A DNA stretch of 64,000 nucleotides from Paenibacillus rubinfantis (GCF_001486505.1 NZ_LN909048.1:18964-82963), one strand, 5' to 3'; counted from the stretch's first letter, positions 9,897-19,081 are shown. The notes: generated by a model not told the origin, from the sequence alone. Numbers and translations: made by a program.

Positions 9897-10065
9897 GATT
9901 CTCTCCCTCCGTGTTGCCTTTTTTTAGGCGAAAACTTACAATAGACGTTAATTCCGATAAGTTAAGTCGTCTTTTAATGCTCCTATTATACGAGAGGGCA
10001 TTAGTTCTGTAAATAGAGAACTTGATAATATTTCTTTATTCGGAGAAATGAATAATCATGCCAAA

Positions 10066-10110
10066 ATAAAAACGACCCCGCCGCCGTTCACACGGTGCGG
10101 AATCGTTTTG
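10066..10110 (-). terminator. Terminator of the winged-helix regulator gene
   Basis: Stem AAAACGA...TCGTTTT with an inner GC-rich hairpin, ending in TCGTTTTTATTTT on the minus strand, 20 bases past the regulator stop. Confidence 0.75.
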
Positions 10111-10131
10111 GCCGCCATTTCTGGCGTTGTT

Positions 10132-11043
10132 TTAGTTGACGATATAATCCACCAGTTTCCGATGCATCACGTCTAGCATCTCCGGGCGCAAGCTGTATTC
10201 GGATACCGCCTCCCCATCGAAATGGGCCCGAATAAAGCCGCCGCTGCGCAGCTTGGACACATGGTCGTGCGTAATCCCCTTGGACAGCTTCAAATGACGT
10301 ACGATTTCCGTAAACGTTCGGGGGCCGCCACTCAAATAACGCAAAATTTTCAGCCGGCTCTGCTCGGCCAGCGCCCGAATCATTCGATATTCATGAGGAG
10401 GAAACCCCGTTTCGTCTCCCAAATAAATTCGTGCCGAGTAGTGGCACAACGTGATTTTGCCAAAATGATAAATGACATTCATCGGTTGAAAATGGTATTG
10501 CGGAACGAGGACCAACTGCTCTAACCCTTGCTTCGGCAGAAACGTCAAGCCGTTGGTCGTCCGTTCGATAAACGCCGATGTCTCAGCCTCGTTAGTCAGT
10601 TCCATCGTCCGCGCCTGTGCCTCGGAACGCAAAGCGCCGATCACCTCCGGCTCCAGCTTACGGAAATATTGCTCATGCCAGCCGGATAACACCGTCAAGG
10701 TCCGGGAGCGGAATTGCCCCATGTCCTTCGGAAACTGCTGGCTGTACTCCGCGATCAGCTCGTACAGATCTCCCGGCGTCTTCGCCTCCAGCCAAGCAAG
10801 GAACCCCTCGGGCGACGTCCCGTTCGGGCACAAGTAGGCAAGCAAATACGTCGTTTTCCAATCGCCGTCCACTTCCAGGTCGCCGAGAAGGGAGCCGAAA
10901 TCCGGCGTGATCCGCTTTAAGGTATCCTTGACCCATGCCGGGGTCAGGTCGATCTTCTTATGCGATTTGCGGCAAATCATCGTATGTAGACTGCTGAGCA
11001 GCTCGTACCGAGGTTCAAATGCAACATCCACGCGGTAATCCAA
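10132..11043 (-). CDS. ArsR-type winged-helix transcriptional regulator
   Basis: A 303-residue protein. The first 215 or so residues form an uncharacterised domain common in long ArsR-like regulators. A C-terminal winged helix (about residues 220-290) begins EYRMIRALAEQSRLKILRYL and includes the recognition segment THDHVSKLRSGGFI. No metal-binding cysteine motif is visible. It lies upstream of, and in the same direction as, the ABC operon, so regulation of that operon is plausible, but no operator was identified. Confidence 0.8.
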   Translation of the reverse strand: MDYRVDVAFEPRYELLSSLHTMICRKSHKKIDLTPAWVKDTLKRITPDFGSLLGDLEVDGDWKTTYLLAYLCPNGTSPEGFLAWLEAKTPGDLYELIAEYSQQFPKDMGQFRSRTLTVLSGWHEQYFRKLEPEVIGALRSEAQARTMELTNEAETSAFIERTTNGLTFLPKQGLEQLVLVPQYHFQPMNVIYHFGKITLCHYSARIYLGDETGFPPHEYRMIRALAEQSRLKILRYLSGGPRTFTEIVRHLKLSKGITHDHVSKLRSGGFIRAHFDGEAVSEYSLRPEMLDVMHRKLVDYIVN

Positions 11044-11115
11044 AATCTCACGCCCCTTTCTCCCCCCTATTATAACGTGCTCCCCCCCGGTTCAGGCAAA
11101 ACAAGATTTTTGTGC

Positions 11116-11148
11116 AAAAAAAAAGAACCTGAGGTTCTCACCTCAAGC
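11116..11148 (-). terminator. Terminator of spoIIE
   Basis: On the minus strand CTTGAGGTGAGAACCTCAGG folds into a hairpin followed by TTCTTTTTTTTT, directly after the spoIIE stop. Confidence 0.9.
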
Positions 11149-11154
11149 TCTCTT

Positions 11155-13662
11155 CTAGCTCACCGTTCGCGGCCGCTCCAGCCGGCTGATGCCGGGGATA
11201 TGCAGCGTGGACCACTCGGGCCGCAGATGGTCAACGTTGGCGACGACAACGGTCATATCGTCGTGGATGACGTTCTTCTGGTATCGGATAACGGACTCCA
11301 GCAGGCAATCGGCGATCTCCTGCGGTTCCTCGGATTGGATCTCCTGGATCAGCCGCTTGATCCACAGCTCCTTGTTGACCGCCGGTCCCGGCGCATCGTA
11401 AATGCCGTCGGTCATCATAATCAGCGTATCGCCCGGATACAGCTGGACCGAGACCAGGTCCACTTCGATATCCTGAATGATACCGATCGGCAGATTGCTG
11501 GCTGTGACCGGGATGACCTCCTGGCCTCGCTTGATGAAGCTTGGCGATGAACCGATCTTCATAAACGTCGTCCGCGCCGTATACTGATCGATCAGAGCCA
11601 TGTCGACTGTCGCGTACACCTCGTCCGGCGAGCGCAGCATCAGAATCGAGTTCACCGATTTGATCGCGAGCGTCTCCTCCATGCCGGACTGCAGCAGCTG
11701 CTCGAGGATGTTCAGCGCCGTACTGCTCTCCAGCCGCGCCCGCTCCCCGTTGCCCATGCCATCGCTGATCGCTACGGCATACGTGCCGTTGCCAAGCTCT
11801 TTGGCGCTGAAGCTGTCGCCCGAGAGCATGTCCCCGCCTTTGGCGGTGCCGGCGACCCCCGTCGTGATCTCGAAGGCTTTGGCCGAGCCGAAGGTCACCG
11901 TCGACAGGCCTTCTTTGCCGCCATGCAGCGTTTCGCTCATCACGGCGATATGCTCGCCTAAGATATCCGACAGCAGCGGCGCGATAATCTTCCGACATTC
12001 ATCGAAACCGCGGGTGTATGCATGGACGATCTCGATCTCCACGTTGCCGTGGTCTAAACTCACGATATCGATACTGTGAATGGAAAGGCCCATTTTTTCC
12101 AGCGCTTCGCGAATTTGTTCCTCCTGCTTGTACATGGCTTGTCCTTCGCGCTGGATCTCCCGGGCCAGGTCCTCCATGACCTGTGAGACGCCCGAGAGCT
12201 GTTCGGCCACCAGTTGGCGGCTGTCGTAAATTTGCCTTTTCCAATGCAGATCGTGCTGATACAGATCGTATTCATGCTTCATGATATCCAACACCTGGTC
12301 TGTCTTCGCGCACAGCTTGCCCCATCGAGCCGGCAGCTCGGCCACGGTGACCTCCGGCTTCTCTTCGATCGCCGTCATCATTTCCGTCATCAGCTTGTAC
12401 GTTTGATAGAATCGCCCGTCCCAGCACGTATTCTTGCGGAAACAGGTGGCACATGCCCCCTCGGTCACCGCGTTCATGAAGTGGTCGATCTCCTCGCCGC
12501 GTTTAGCGATTTCCCCAGTGCTCGACACTTGCCCGAAGCTGCGCGCCAGCTGCTTGAAGACTTGGGAGAACTGCGCCACCCGACCGGCCGTAATATCGCG
12601 TACCCGTTTGGCGTATTCATGCTGCGTTTTGGCATGCTCCTGCGTGCCGGGTACGTATTTGGCAATGACTTGGACCGTTTTTTTGGGGGTCAACAGAAAG
12701 AGCAGAACTGCAGCGCAGCTCTCCCAAGTGGAGGACATCACGTCCGCCGGACCGGCCACGTAGATCGACAGAATGGATGAACCGAGCAGCATGCCGAAAC
12801 CCACGGCCCATTTGCGCCCTTCCCGCAGCATACCGGCCAGCATCCCGGAGAACGCCAGCAAGCTCATTTGGTACAGAGCTGACGTGTCCGCTAAGCTTAG
12901 GATTAGGCCGGTAATCACGCCAACCGATGCGCCTAAGGGCGCTCCGCCCGCCAAAGCGAACAGTAGAATCAAATATCTCGACAGCACGTGTTCGGCCGAT
13001 AACCCTTGAATCTCCCACCCGACCGTACCGGTCATGACCGAGGCCAGCAGGATGACGAGACATAAAATTTCCTCGCCGCGCAGTTGGTAATGCTTCTTCC
13101 GGTACGTAAACACCGGGACCGCCTGAATGAAGACCAACGTCAGGACGAAGCTCAGCAACGCGTCCATCACGGTCATCGCCAGTGCGTACCAGGTCAGCGA
13201 GGGGCCAATCACCGCCCCAAACATTCCAACGAAAAACGTGCTCGTAAACACCATGATCGGAGCATAGGAGAGATCCGCCCGTTCAAACGTCTCCAGCCCC
13301 TTTTGCAGCAGATAGAAAATCAGCAGCTCCACGGCGATTTCCACGGCATGGAAATGCGCCTCTGGCGTCAGCAGCGCCCCTCCCACCATCGCGGCCCCCG
13401 CAATCCAGGCGATATCTCGCCGCATAAACAGGATCACCGCGAAGAAGGCCACGGCAAAAGGAGCCAGCTCGTCCAATATCGTTGCACGGCCCAGCAGGAA
13501 GCTCATCGCGAGGAGCAACCCGTTCCACTTGTTGACCGCGAATAGCCGCCCGGCCCGCCGGATGACCGGCTGGTCCAGCAACATGCTCCGCCATGATCCC
13601 TTGTCCCATGCCTTCGCCTTTCTCATCCCCGGAAACAGGGTGACATTCCACTTGTTCAACAT
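11155..13662 (-). CDS. spoIIE: Stage II sporulation protein E, PP2C serine phosphatase
   Basis: SpoIIE dephosphorylates SpoIIAA and so releases sigma-F in the forespore; it also interacts with FtsZ at the polar septum. The 835 residues show the family layout: about ten membrane segments (residues 40-330), a central regulatory region, and a C-terminal PP2C domain from about residue 590 with metal-binding aspartates in GGDMLSGDSF, ISDGMGNGERA and MMTDGIYDAPG. It lies between yabR and the VWA gene as in B. subtilis, apart from the inserted ABC operon and its regulator. The promoter upstream has the unusual Spo0A-dependent form. Confidence 0.97.
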   Translation of the reverse strand: MLNKWNVTLFPGMRKAKAWDKGSWRSMLLDQPVIRRAGRLFAVNKWNGLLLAMSFLLGRATILDELAPFAVAFFAVILFMRRDIAWIAGAAMVGGALLTPEAHFHAVEIAVELLIFYLLQKGLETFERADLSYAPIMVFTSTFFVGMFGAVIGPSLTWYALAMTVMDALLSFVLTLVFIQAVPVFTYRKKHYQLRGEEILCLVILLASVMTGTVGWEIQGLSAEHVLSRYLILLFALAGGAPLGASVGVITGLILSLADTSALYQMSLLAFSGMLAGMLREGRKWAVGFGMLLGSSILSIYVAGPADVMSSTWESCAAVLLFLLTPKKTVQVIAKYVPGTQEHAKTQHEYAKRVRDITAGRVAQFSQVFKQLARSFGQVSSTGEIAKRGEEIDHFMNAVTEGACATCFRKNTCWDGRFYQTYKLMTEMMTAIEEKPEVTVAELPARWGKLCAKTDQVLDIMKHEYDLYQHDLHWKRQIYDSRQLVAEQLSGVSQVMEDLAREIQREGQAMYKQEEQIREALEKMGLSIHSIDIVSLDHGNVEIEIVHAYTRGFDECRKIIAPLLSDILGEHIAVMSETLHGGKEGLSTVTFGSAKAFEITTGVAGTAKGGDMLSGDSFSAKELGNGTYAVAISDGMGNGERARLESSTALNILEQLLQSGMEETLAIKSVNSILMLRSPDEVYATVDMALIDQYTARTTFMKIGSSPSFIKRGQEVIPVTASNLPIGIIQDIEVDLVSVQLYPGDTLIMMTDGIYDAPGPAVNKELWIKRLIQEIQSEEPQEIADCLLESVIRYQKNVIHDDMTVVVANVDHLRPEWSTLHIPGISRLERPRTVS

Positions 13663-13700
13663 CCTGGCACCGCCTTTTCCAAATTAGTAAGGTATGTCCC

Positions 13701-13788
13701 ATTATAGGAGGCTAGAACCGGAAAGTTTGTCAGATACCGGAGCCGAGGCCAAAGAAATTTCCGACAAATTGAGTGGGGACGCCGACAC
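13701..13788 (-). promoter_or_regulatory. spoIIE promoter with 21-base spacer and Spo0A boxes
   Basis: The minus strand has CTGACA (13733-13728), exactly 21 bases, then a perfect TATAAT (13706-13701). B. subtilis spoIIE is known for a sigma-A promoter with 21-base spacing that needs Spo0A~P. Two near-consensus Spo0A boxes lie upstream: TTTGTCGGAA at 13768-13759 and TGTCGGC at 13788-13782. The elements are visible; their activity is inferred. Confidence 0.8.
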
Positions 13789-13969
13789 GGCGCGAATGCA
13801 TGCCCCCCCTAGCGATGGATCGTGTTAGGGGTTTCTATGTTCGCATCAGAGATCACGGGCCAAGTAAGCGAAAGTCTGCCGTTCAGGGGCGCTCCTCGTA
13901 AAAAACCGTAAGAACCTGTCGGCAAAAAGCCCCGAGGCGACAAAAGATGCTTTGGAGGAGATTCAAATA

Positions 13970-14047
13970 GTCATCTTTTGAAGAAGCGGAACCAAAAGTG
14001 AGTTCGACATCGAATCTCGAATTCAGCCGGGCCATCCGTTCGTTCAA
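13970..14047 (-). repeat. Partial copy of the 160-base dispersed element
   Basis: On the minus strand this carries the 3' half of the element found at 53950-54110 and 62097-62262: ACGGATGGCCCGGCTGAATT, GATTCGATGTCGA, then GCTTCTTCAAAAGATGACT. The hairpin half is missing, and the yabR terminator sits in its place. The rest of the 451-base gap between yabR and spoIIE holds the spoIIE promoter and nothing else I can name. Confidence 0.75.
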
Positions 14048-14052
14048 CCGCA

Positions 14053-14088
14053 AAACAAAAAACCGCAGGCGAACGAACCGCCTACGGT
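14053..14088 (-). terminator. Terminator of yabR
   Basis: Minus-strand stem ACCGTAGGC / GCCTGCGGT around GGTTCGTTC, then TTTTTGTTTT, 27 bases past the yabR stop. Confidence 0.9.
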
Positions 14089-14114
14089 GGGTTTGATTGA
14101 TTAAGTTTCAGGGA

Positions 14115-14591
14115 TTACATTCGTTTGGCTCCGCGTCCTCCGCGTTTGCCTTCCGTATTCTTCTTCAACGAAGAGATGCGCTCCTCGCTATCCTTCAGGA
14201 AACGAGATACTTTGTCTTCGAAAGAAGCTTTGTTGGCTGGGGGCTTGAAAGAACGTCCTCCCCGGTCTCGGTTAAATCCGCCGCCCGGACGGTCTCCGTC
14301 TCTTCCGCTTGGCCGGTCCGGTCTCGGTGCGCGAGGCGGTCTGGCTTCGGCCGGTTTGTCAACAGCCTGCTTGATGGAAAGTCCGATCTTGCCGTCCTTA
14401 TCGACATTGATTACCTTAACGGTAACCGTATCGCCGATCTTCAGATGATCGTTGACGTCTTTCACGTAGTTGTCGGCGATCTCCGAAATGTGAACGAGAC
14501 CCGTGACACCTCCTGACAGATCCACAAATGCTCCGAAATGCGTGATGCCTGTCACTTTTCCTTCTAACTTGGTGCCCACTTCAATTGCCAT
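14115..14591 (-). CDS. yabR: S1-domain RNA-binding protein YabR
   Basis: A 158-residue protein. The S1 OB-fold covers residues 1-75 (VGTKLEGKVTGITHFGAFVDL...GLVHISEIADNYV). A disordered Arg/Pro/Gly-rich tail with many RPD and RGG-like motifs follows, with a basic end. It probably binds RNA or ribosomes, like general stress protein 13 relatives. Its position between divIC and spoIIE is conserved. Confidence 0.92.
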   Translation of the reverse strand: MAIEVGTKLEGKVTGITHFGAFVDLSGGVTGLVHISEIADNYVKDVNDHLKIGDTVTVKVINVDKDGKIGLSIKQAVDKPAEARPPRAPRPDRPSGRDGDRPGGGFNRDRGGRSFKPPANKASFEDKVSRFLKDSEERISSLKKNTEGKRGGRGAKRM

Positions 14592-14715
14592 AAAATAAAA
14601 TGATCCTCCCTTAAAAATATACAGCCAGGCCTCGAAATCATGACTGCGGTGATTTGATTATACCGAATGACTGATACAAGGTCAACAGACGGATGTCCCG
14701 TCAACCCGCATGGGG

Positions 14716-15072
14716 TCAGTCATTTCCGGCTTCGGACTCGGATACCCGGACCGGGATTTCGCCCGGTTTGTATAGACCATATTTCTTCATGGCAATTTGT
14801 CCGATGTACTCGGGGTCGTTCAGTCGGTTAATTTCATATTTGAGCTGGTTCAGCTCCTGTTCGCTGGCCGTCTTGGCAGCCTGCCGTTCGGACAACTGCT
14901 GCGATTTGCCGCCGATCTCCCCGGCTTGGGAAATATACGTGTACCCGGCCCAGCCCATGAACAGGACCATAAATCCCATCCAGAGCCGCAGCCTGCGCTT
15001 TGCGAAAGCAGATCCGTTCCCGGAGGACTGACTTTTATTCGATGTTTTCGGATTTGTCGACACTTCGCGCAT
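14716..15072 (-). CDS. divIC: Cell-division protein DivIC (FtsB-like)
   Basis: A small bitopic septal protein: a basic cytoplasmic N-terminus, one membrane segment (LWMGFMVLFMGWAGYTYI), then a leucine-zipper-like extracellular coiled coil (about residues 60-95) and a conserved end around YIGQIAMKKYGLYKPGE. It forms a complex with FtsL and DivIB. The ATG at 15072 follows GGGAGG and lies 17 bases after yabQ; a longer frame with 41 more residues overlaps yabQ and is unlikely. Confidence 0.92.
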   Translation of the reverse strand: MREVSTNPKTSNKSQSSGNGSAFAKRRLRLWMGFMVLFMGWAGYTYISQAGEIGGKSQQLSERQAAKTASEQELNQLKYEINRLNDPEYIGQIAMKKYGLYKPGEIPVRVSESEAGND

Positions 15073-15089
15073 CAGGGCACCTCCCAGCG

Positions 15090-15677
15090 TTATTCTTTGT
15101 TGAACCAGCGTAATAGACGCAAAACGCGCTCTCGCCACACAGCCGCCCAGCGCCGGATCTTGTCCCATCCTTGCGGAATCCGAAGTCTTGTCCATATAGG
15201 TCTAAGTACCCATACGAGCAACTTCCAGATCGGCAGCAAGGTCACCCGGCCCAGGAACAGCAGCACAATCCAAACGAATCCGAGTAGGACGCGGATCATC
15301 TTGATCAGCCATTGTAACGGAGCGATGATAAAAATCTCGATCATTCGTACGATAAAACGATAAATAGAGTTAACTATCCTCATTAACATTAACACAAAAC
15401 GCTCGGTGATAACACTGAGGAACAAAAAATAAATCCAAATGCCTAGAAAAAGGCCTAAAAAAACATAGAACCTAAGTTCCCCCTGGTTGCTGTGGTACAA
15501 TGTGCGAAAAACGAACAAAGCGGCAGCCAACCAGTAGAGCAGGTCGAGGGCGTGAACGCTCCAGCGGGGAAACCGGAGTTGTCCCGAGACGACGCGATAG
15601 CTGTCAAAGGCGATGCCCATGATCCCGCCGGAGGCCAGCATCCAAAGCAGGGTCGCCCATTGCGTCTCCAAATTCAT
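15090..15677 (-). CDS. yabQ: Spore cortex biosynthesis protein YabQ
   Basis: A 195-residue membrane protein. The YabQ domain occupies about residues 1-100, with several hydrophobic segments (LLWMLASGGIMGIAFDSYRV near the start). A further membrane segment and a basic tail follow. In B. subtilis it is made in the mother cell under sigma-E and is needed for cortex formation. Its ATG overlaps the yabP stop by four bases. Confidence 0.9.
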   Translation of the reverse strand: MNLETQWATLLWMLASGGIMGIAFDSYRVVSGQLRFPRWSVHALDLLYWLAAALFVFRTLYHSNQGELRFYVFLGLFLGIWIYFLFLSVITERFVLMLMRIVNSIYRFIVRMIEIFIIAPLQWLIKMIRVLLGFVWIVLLFLGRVTLLPIWKLLVWVLRPIWTRLRIPQGWDKIRRWAAVWRERVLRLLRWFNKE

Positions 15678-15955
15678 CGGAACAGCTTGCCGAGCAGGCC
15701 CTTACCGGACGAGTTGGATCCCGGGTCCAAATACGACAGCGAGTTCACCGTACCCTCGATGCTGACCAGCCCCTGCTCCAGGTTCAGGTTTTTGATATGT
15801 AAATTTTGCCCTCGGATCGTCAGATGCCCAAGCTCGGTCTGAAGCAGGAACTCCTCACTGTCGAAGCTTTCCACATTGAGAACCCCCGAAATGTCCAGCA
15901 GCTTGCGATTTAGCAGGTGCAGCTCCTGATGCTTTGCTTTATTTGGTTCGACCAT
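15674..15955 (-). CDS. yabP: Sporulation protein YabP
   Basis: A 93-residue protein of the YabP/YqfC family: short beta-rich repeats (LLDISGVLNVESFDSEEFLL...LTIRGQNLHIKNLNLEQGLVSIEGTV). AAGGAGG lies well placed before the ATG. It forms an operon with yabQ and divIC, and marks the left edge of the conserved block that the hydrogenase island interrupts. Confidence 0.92.
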   Translation of the reverse strand: MVEPNKAKHQELHLLNRKLLDISGVLNVESFDSEEFLLQTELGHLTIRGQNLHIKNLNLEQGLVSIEGTVNSLSYLDPGSNSSGKGLLGKLFR

Positions 15956-16065
15956 GGCATGTACCCCTCCTTCTTATCCCTAGCTTATGGACGAAAAATC
16001 GGCTTTAGAACAAGTTCCTTTCGGCCTTTAACGTGATCTTCTTTACTGTCCTTAGAAACCGCTTT

Positions 16066-16104
16066 CAACTACGATGAAGTGGAAGAGATTTACATTCGTA
16101 GTTG
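16066..16104 (+). promoter_or_regulatory. 5'-UTR inverted repeat before aspA
   Basis: Nine-base perfect arms CAACTACGA (16066-16074) and TCGTAGTTG (16096-16104). The second arm touches the GGAGG ribosome-binding site (16104-16108) of aspA. It could be an operator or an RNA hairpin that affects translation. It does not fit the Rex consensus. Confidence 0.45.
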
Positions 16105-16117
16105 GAGGCGAATTAGT

Positions 16118-17551
16118 ATGAGTCCTGCATTTTCGAGAGGTCCCGATTCGCATGAAAAATTCCGCCGAGAGACCGATACGCTAGGGAGCAAGGATCTCCC
16201 GGCAGAGGTCTACTACGGCATTCATACGGCGCGGGCGATGGAGAATTTTCCGGTCAGTGGGCGTCCGACTCATCCCCGGCTGATCGAAGCGATCGCCGTA
16301 GTCAAGAAAGCCGCTGCGCGGGTCAACGGCAAGTTGGGCCTGATCCCGGCAGGGGTGGCAGGGGCGATTGGGTGGGCATGCGACGAGATTATCAGCGGCG
16401 CCTTGGCGGATCAGTTTGTCGTCGATGCCTTGCAGGGAGGTGCGGGGACTTCCACTCATATGAACGTCAACGAGGTGGTCGCCAACTTAGCGATCGAACG
16501 GCTTGGCGGGTCCAAGGGAGACTATCAGCTCGTCCATCCCCTAGACCACGTCAACCGCTGTCAATCGACCAACGACGTGTACCCCACTGCGCTGCGGATT
16601 GCGGCGATCCGGCTGCTGCGACCACTCAGCGAAGCGTATGCTTCCCTGCAGGAGGCGCTGCAGGAGAAGGAGCAGGAATTCGCTGACTTGATGAAGTTGG
16701 GGCGCACGCAGCTGATGGATGCCCTGCCGATGATGGCCGGGCAGGGGTTTGGCGCTTACGCCAAAGCGGTCGCCCGCGACCGTTGGCGGTTGTACAAAGC
16801 CGAGGAGCGGCTGCGCGAGATTCATCTCGGCGGCACGGCGATCGGCACCGGGTTGGACGCGCCCAAAGCCTACGTCTTCCAGGTGACCGACACGCTGCAG
16901 GAGTTGACCGGGCTCGGCCTGGCGCGCAGCGAATTTCCAATGGACGGGACGCAGAACATGGACGTCTTCGTCGAAGTCTCCGGGCTGCTGAAAGCGGCAG
17001 CCGTGACGCTGTTGAAGATCGCCGGCGACCTGCGGTTGCTGGCGTCCGGCCCCGCCGGGGGCATCGGCGAATACACGTTGCCCGCCGTCCAGGCCGGCTC
17101 GTCGATCATGCCGGGTAAAGTGAACCCGGTCATGGCGGAAATGGCCGGCCAGACGGCCATGCGGGTGATCGCGAACGACGCCGCGATCACTTGGGCCGCC
17201 GCCGGCGGCCAGCTCGAACTGAACGCGTTTGGCCCGCTGATCGCCGATTCCCTGCTGGAATCGCTTGAGATCCTGGGGCGGGCCGTTCCGCTGTTCGAGC
17301 AACGCTGCATTCGCGGCATCGCCGTCAACGAGACGGCTTGTCGCGAGCATCTGCGGCGCTCCACCGTGCTGGCCACCGCGCTGGTTCCGCATCTCGGCTA
17401 CGAGGCGGCCGCCGAGATTGCCGGGACCGCCCGGCGCGAAGGGCTGTCGGTGGAGCATGTCGCCGTCGACGGCGGCTGGCTCACCGCCGAGCGCGCCGCC
17501 GCCATCCTGAATCCGCTGCAAGTGACGAAGCCGGGCATCCCCGGCGAATAG
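16118..17551 (+). CDS. aspA: Aspartate ammonia-lyase (fumarase/aspartase family)
   Basis: Converts L-aspartate to fumarate and ammonia. The signature GSSIMPGKVNP is intact near residue 327; other conserved stretches are GGAGTSTHMNVNEV and HPLDHVNRCQSTNDVYPTA. The ATG at 16118 follows GGAGG by nine bases, giving 477 residues, a normal length. It forms an operon with hydF (15-base gap) at the edge of the hydrogenase block. The pairing suggests a link between aspartate-derived ammonia and H-cluster assembly, or a fumarate supply in fermentation; both are inference. Confidence 0.9.
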   Translation: MSPAFSRGPDSHEKFRRETDTLGSKDLPAEVYYGIHTARAMENFPVSGRPTHPRLIEAIAVVKKAAARVNGKLGLIPAGVAGAIGWACDEIISGALADQFVVDALQGGAGTSTHMNVNEVVANLAIERLGGSKGDYQLVHPLDHVNRCQSTNDVYPTALRIAAIRLLRPLSEAYASLQEALQEKEQEFADLMKLGRTQLMDALPMMAGQGFGAYAKAVARDRWRLYKAEERLREIHLGGTAIGTGLDAPKAYVFQVTDTLQELTGLGLARSEFPMDGTQNMDVFVEVSGLLKAAAVTLLKIAGDLRLLASGPAGGIGEYTLPAVQAGSSIMPGKVNPVMAEMAGQTAMRVIANDAAITWAAAGGQLELNAFGPLIADSLLESLEILGRAVPLFEQRCIRGIAVNETACREHLRRSTVLATALVPHLGYEAAAEIAGTARREGLSVEHVAVDGGWLTAERAAAILNPLQVTKPGIPGE

Positions 17552-17566
17552 AAGGGGGAACGCGAG

Positions 17567-18808
17567 ATGAGCCTAAACGCAACGCCGCGCGGAGAGCGGA
17601 CGCATATCGCCGTTTTCGGCCGGACGAATGTGGGGAAATCGAGCGTGGTCAACGCTTTGACCGGGCAGGAGATTGCCGTGGTCTCGCCGGTGCGGGGGAC
17701 GACCACCGATCCAGTGTACAAAGCGATGGAGCTGCTACCTTTGGGGCCGGTGGTGCTGATCGACACCGCGGGTCTGGACGACGAAGGAACGCTGGGCGAA
17801 CTGCGGAAGCAAAAAACGCGGGAGCTGATCCACCGTACCGACCTAGCCTTGTTGGTGATCGACGCTATGACGGGGCCCGACGACTTTTACCGGGAGCTGC
17901 TGGCCGAGTTGAAGCAGCGGAACATCCCGGTTGTGGGCGTGCTGAACAAGGTCGATGCGCTCTTGGATGCAGACGCGGGGGCTGCGCTTGTTGATACGAT
18001 GGCGCAGCTGGGCCTGCCGGAATGCGTGGCGTTCAGCGCCCTGGACGGCCGCGGTATCCCCGAGCTGAAGCGGGCGATCGTGGCGGCCCTTCCGCACGAG
18101 GAGGAGCGCTTCCGGCTCGTCGGCGACCTTGTCGCGCCGGGCGATCTCGTCGTGCTGGTCGTGCCGATTGACAAAGCCGCGCCTAAGGGCCGGCTGATTC
18201 TGCCGCAGCAGCAGACGATCCGCGACCTGCTCGAGAGCGACGCCATCGCCGTCGTGACGAAGGAGCACGAGCTCAGGGCGACGTTGGAGCGGCTCGGAAC
18301 GAGGCCGCGGCTCATCGTCACTGACTCGCAGGTCTTCCTCAAGGTTGCCGCCGACACGCCGAGGGACGTGCCCCTGACCTCGTTCTCCATCCTGTTCGCC
18401 CGGCATAAAGGCGACTTAAATGAGCTGGTCCGGGGCGCACGGGCCATTGATCGGCTCAAGGACGGGGATCGTGTCCTGATCGCGGAGGCCTGTACGCACC
18501 ATCAGCAGTCCGACGACATCGGCACCGTCAAAATCCCACGCTGGTTACGCCAGGCCACAGGCAAGCAGCTGCACATCGAGCATGTCTCCGGCTACTCTTA
18601 CCCGCCGGACCTGGCCCGCTACGCAATGATCGTGCATTGCGGCGCCTGCATGCTCAACCGCCGCGCCATGCTGCATCGCCTCGGCGAAGCCCAAGCGGCC
18701 GGCGTTCCGATCGTCAACTACGGCGTGCTGATCGCCTACCTTCACGGCGTGTTCCCCCGGGCCATCGAGCTTTTCCCCTCCGCCATGATGGCGTGGGAAC
18801 GAAACTGA
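17567..18808 (+). CDS. hydF: [FeFe]-hydrogenase H-cluster maturation GTPase HydF
   Basis: The scaffold GTPase on which the binuclear iron subcluster is assembled before transfer to HydA. The N-terminal TrmE-like GTPase domain has a P-loop GRTNVGKSS (about residue 17), DTAG and NKVD. The C-terminal domain binds a [4Fe-4S] cluster through CTHHQ (about residue 307) and HCGACMLNR (about residue 355), the HydF CxHx(46-53)HCxxC pattern. At 413 residues it has family-typical length. It lies apart from hydE and hydG, which are on the other strand of the same block. Confidence 0.96.
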   Translation: MSLNATPRGERTHIAVFGRTNVGKSSVVNALTGQEIAVVSPVRGTTTDPVYKAMELLPLGPVVLIDTAGLDDEGTLGELRKQKTRELIHRTDLALLVIDAMTGPDDFYRELLAELKQRNIPVVGVLNKVDALLDADAGAALVDTMAQLGLPECVAFSALDGRGIPELKRAIVAALPHEEERFRLVGDLVAPGDLVVLVVPIDKAAPKGRLILPQQQTIRDLLESDAIAVVTKEHELRATLERLGTRPRLIVTDSQVFLKVAADTPRDVPLTSFSILFARHKGDLNELVRGARAIDRLKDGDRVLIAEACTHHQQSDDIGTVKIPRWLRQATGKQLHIEHVSGYSYPPDLARYAMIVHCGACMLNRRAMLHRLGEAQAAGVPIVNYGVLIAYLHGVFPRAIELFPSAMMAWERN

Positions 18809-18830
18809 GTGAACATTAACGCATAGTTAA

Positions 18831-18880
18831 GACGGTTAAGGAAACTGGATGTTTTCCCTGACCGTCGTTTTATTATATTT
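18831..18880 (+). terminator. Terminator of aspA-hydF
   Basis: Interrupted stem GACGGT..AAGGAAAC / GTTTTCC..ACCGTC followed by GTTTTATTATATTT, 25 bases past the hydF stop. Confidence 0.85.
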
Positions 18881-19081
18881 AATTCAATTTTTCCTAACTC
18901 ATCCGTCTCGTCAAATCATTCAGTTCTATTGAGGACATTAATAAATTAAGGTAAAATATATATCACATTGAATTTGTGGTAAACATTGGACGAAGCGAAT
19001 ATTTACTAAGTTGATTCAATATTTGTTGTTTGTTTTTTTCTGTGTCGAAAGTATCAAAAAGGTAAAAGGGGATTGGTTTTA

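Noticed and set aside
13663..14114. tRNA genes, which lie between yabR and spoIIE in B. subtilis
   Set aside because: No T-loop or acceptor-stem pattern seen in the gap on either strand.
16066..16104. Rex or Spo0A site upstream of aspA
   Set aside because: The inverted repeat CAACTACGA/TCGTAGTTG matches neither consensus.
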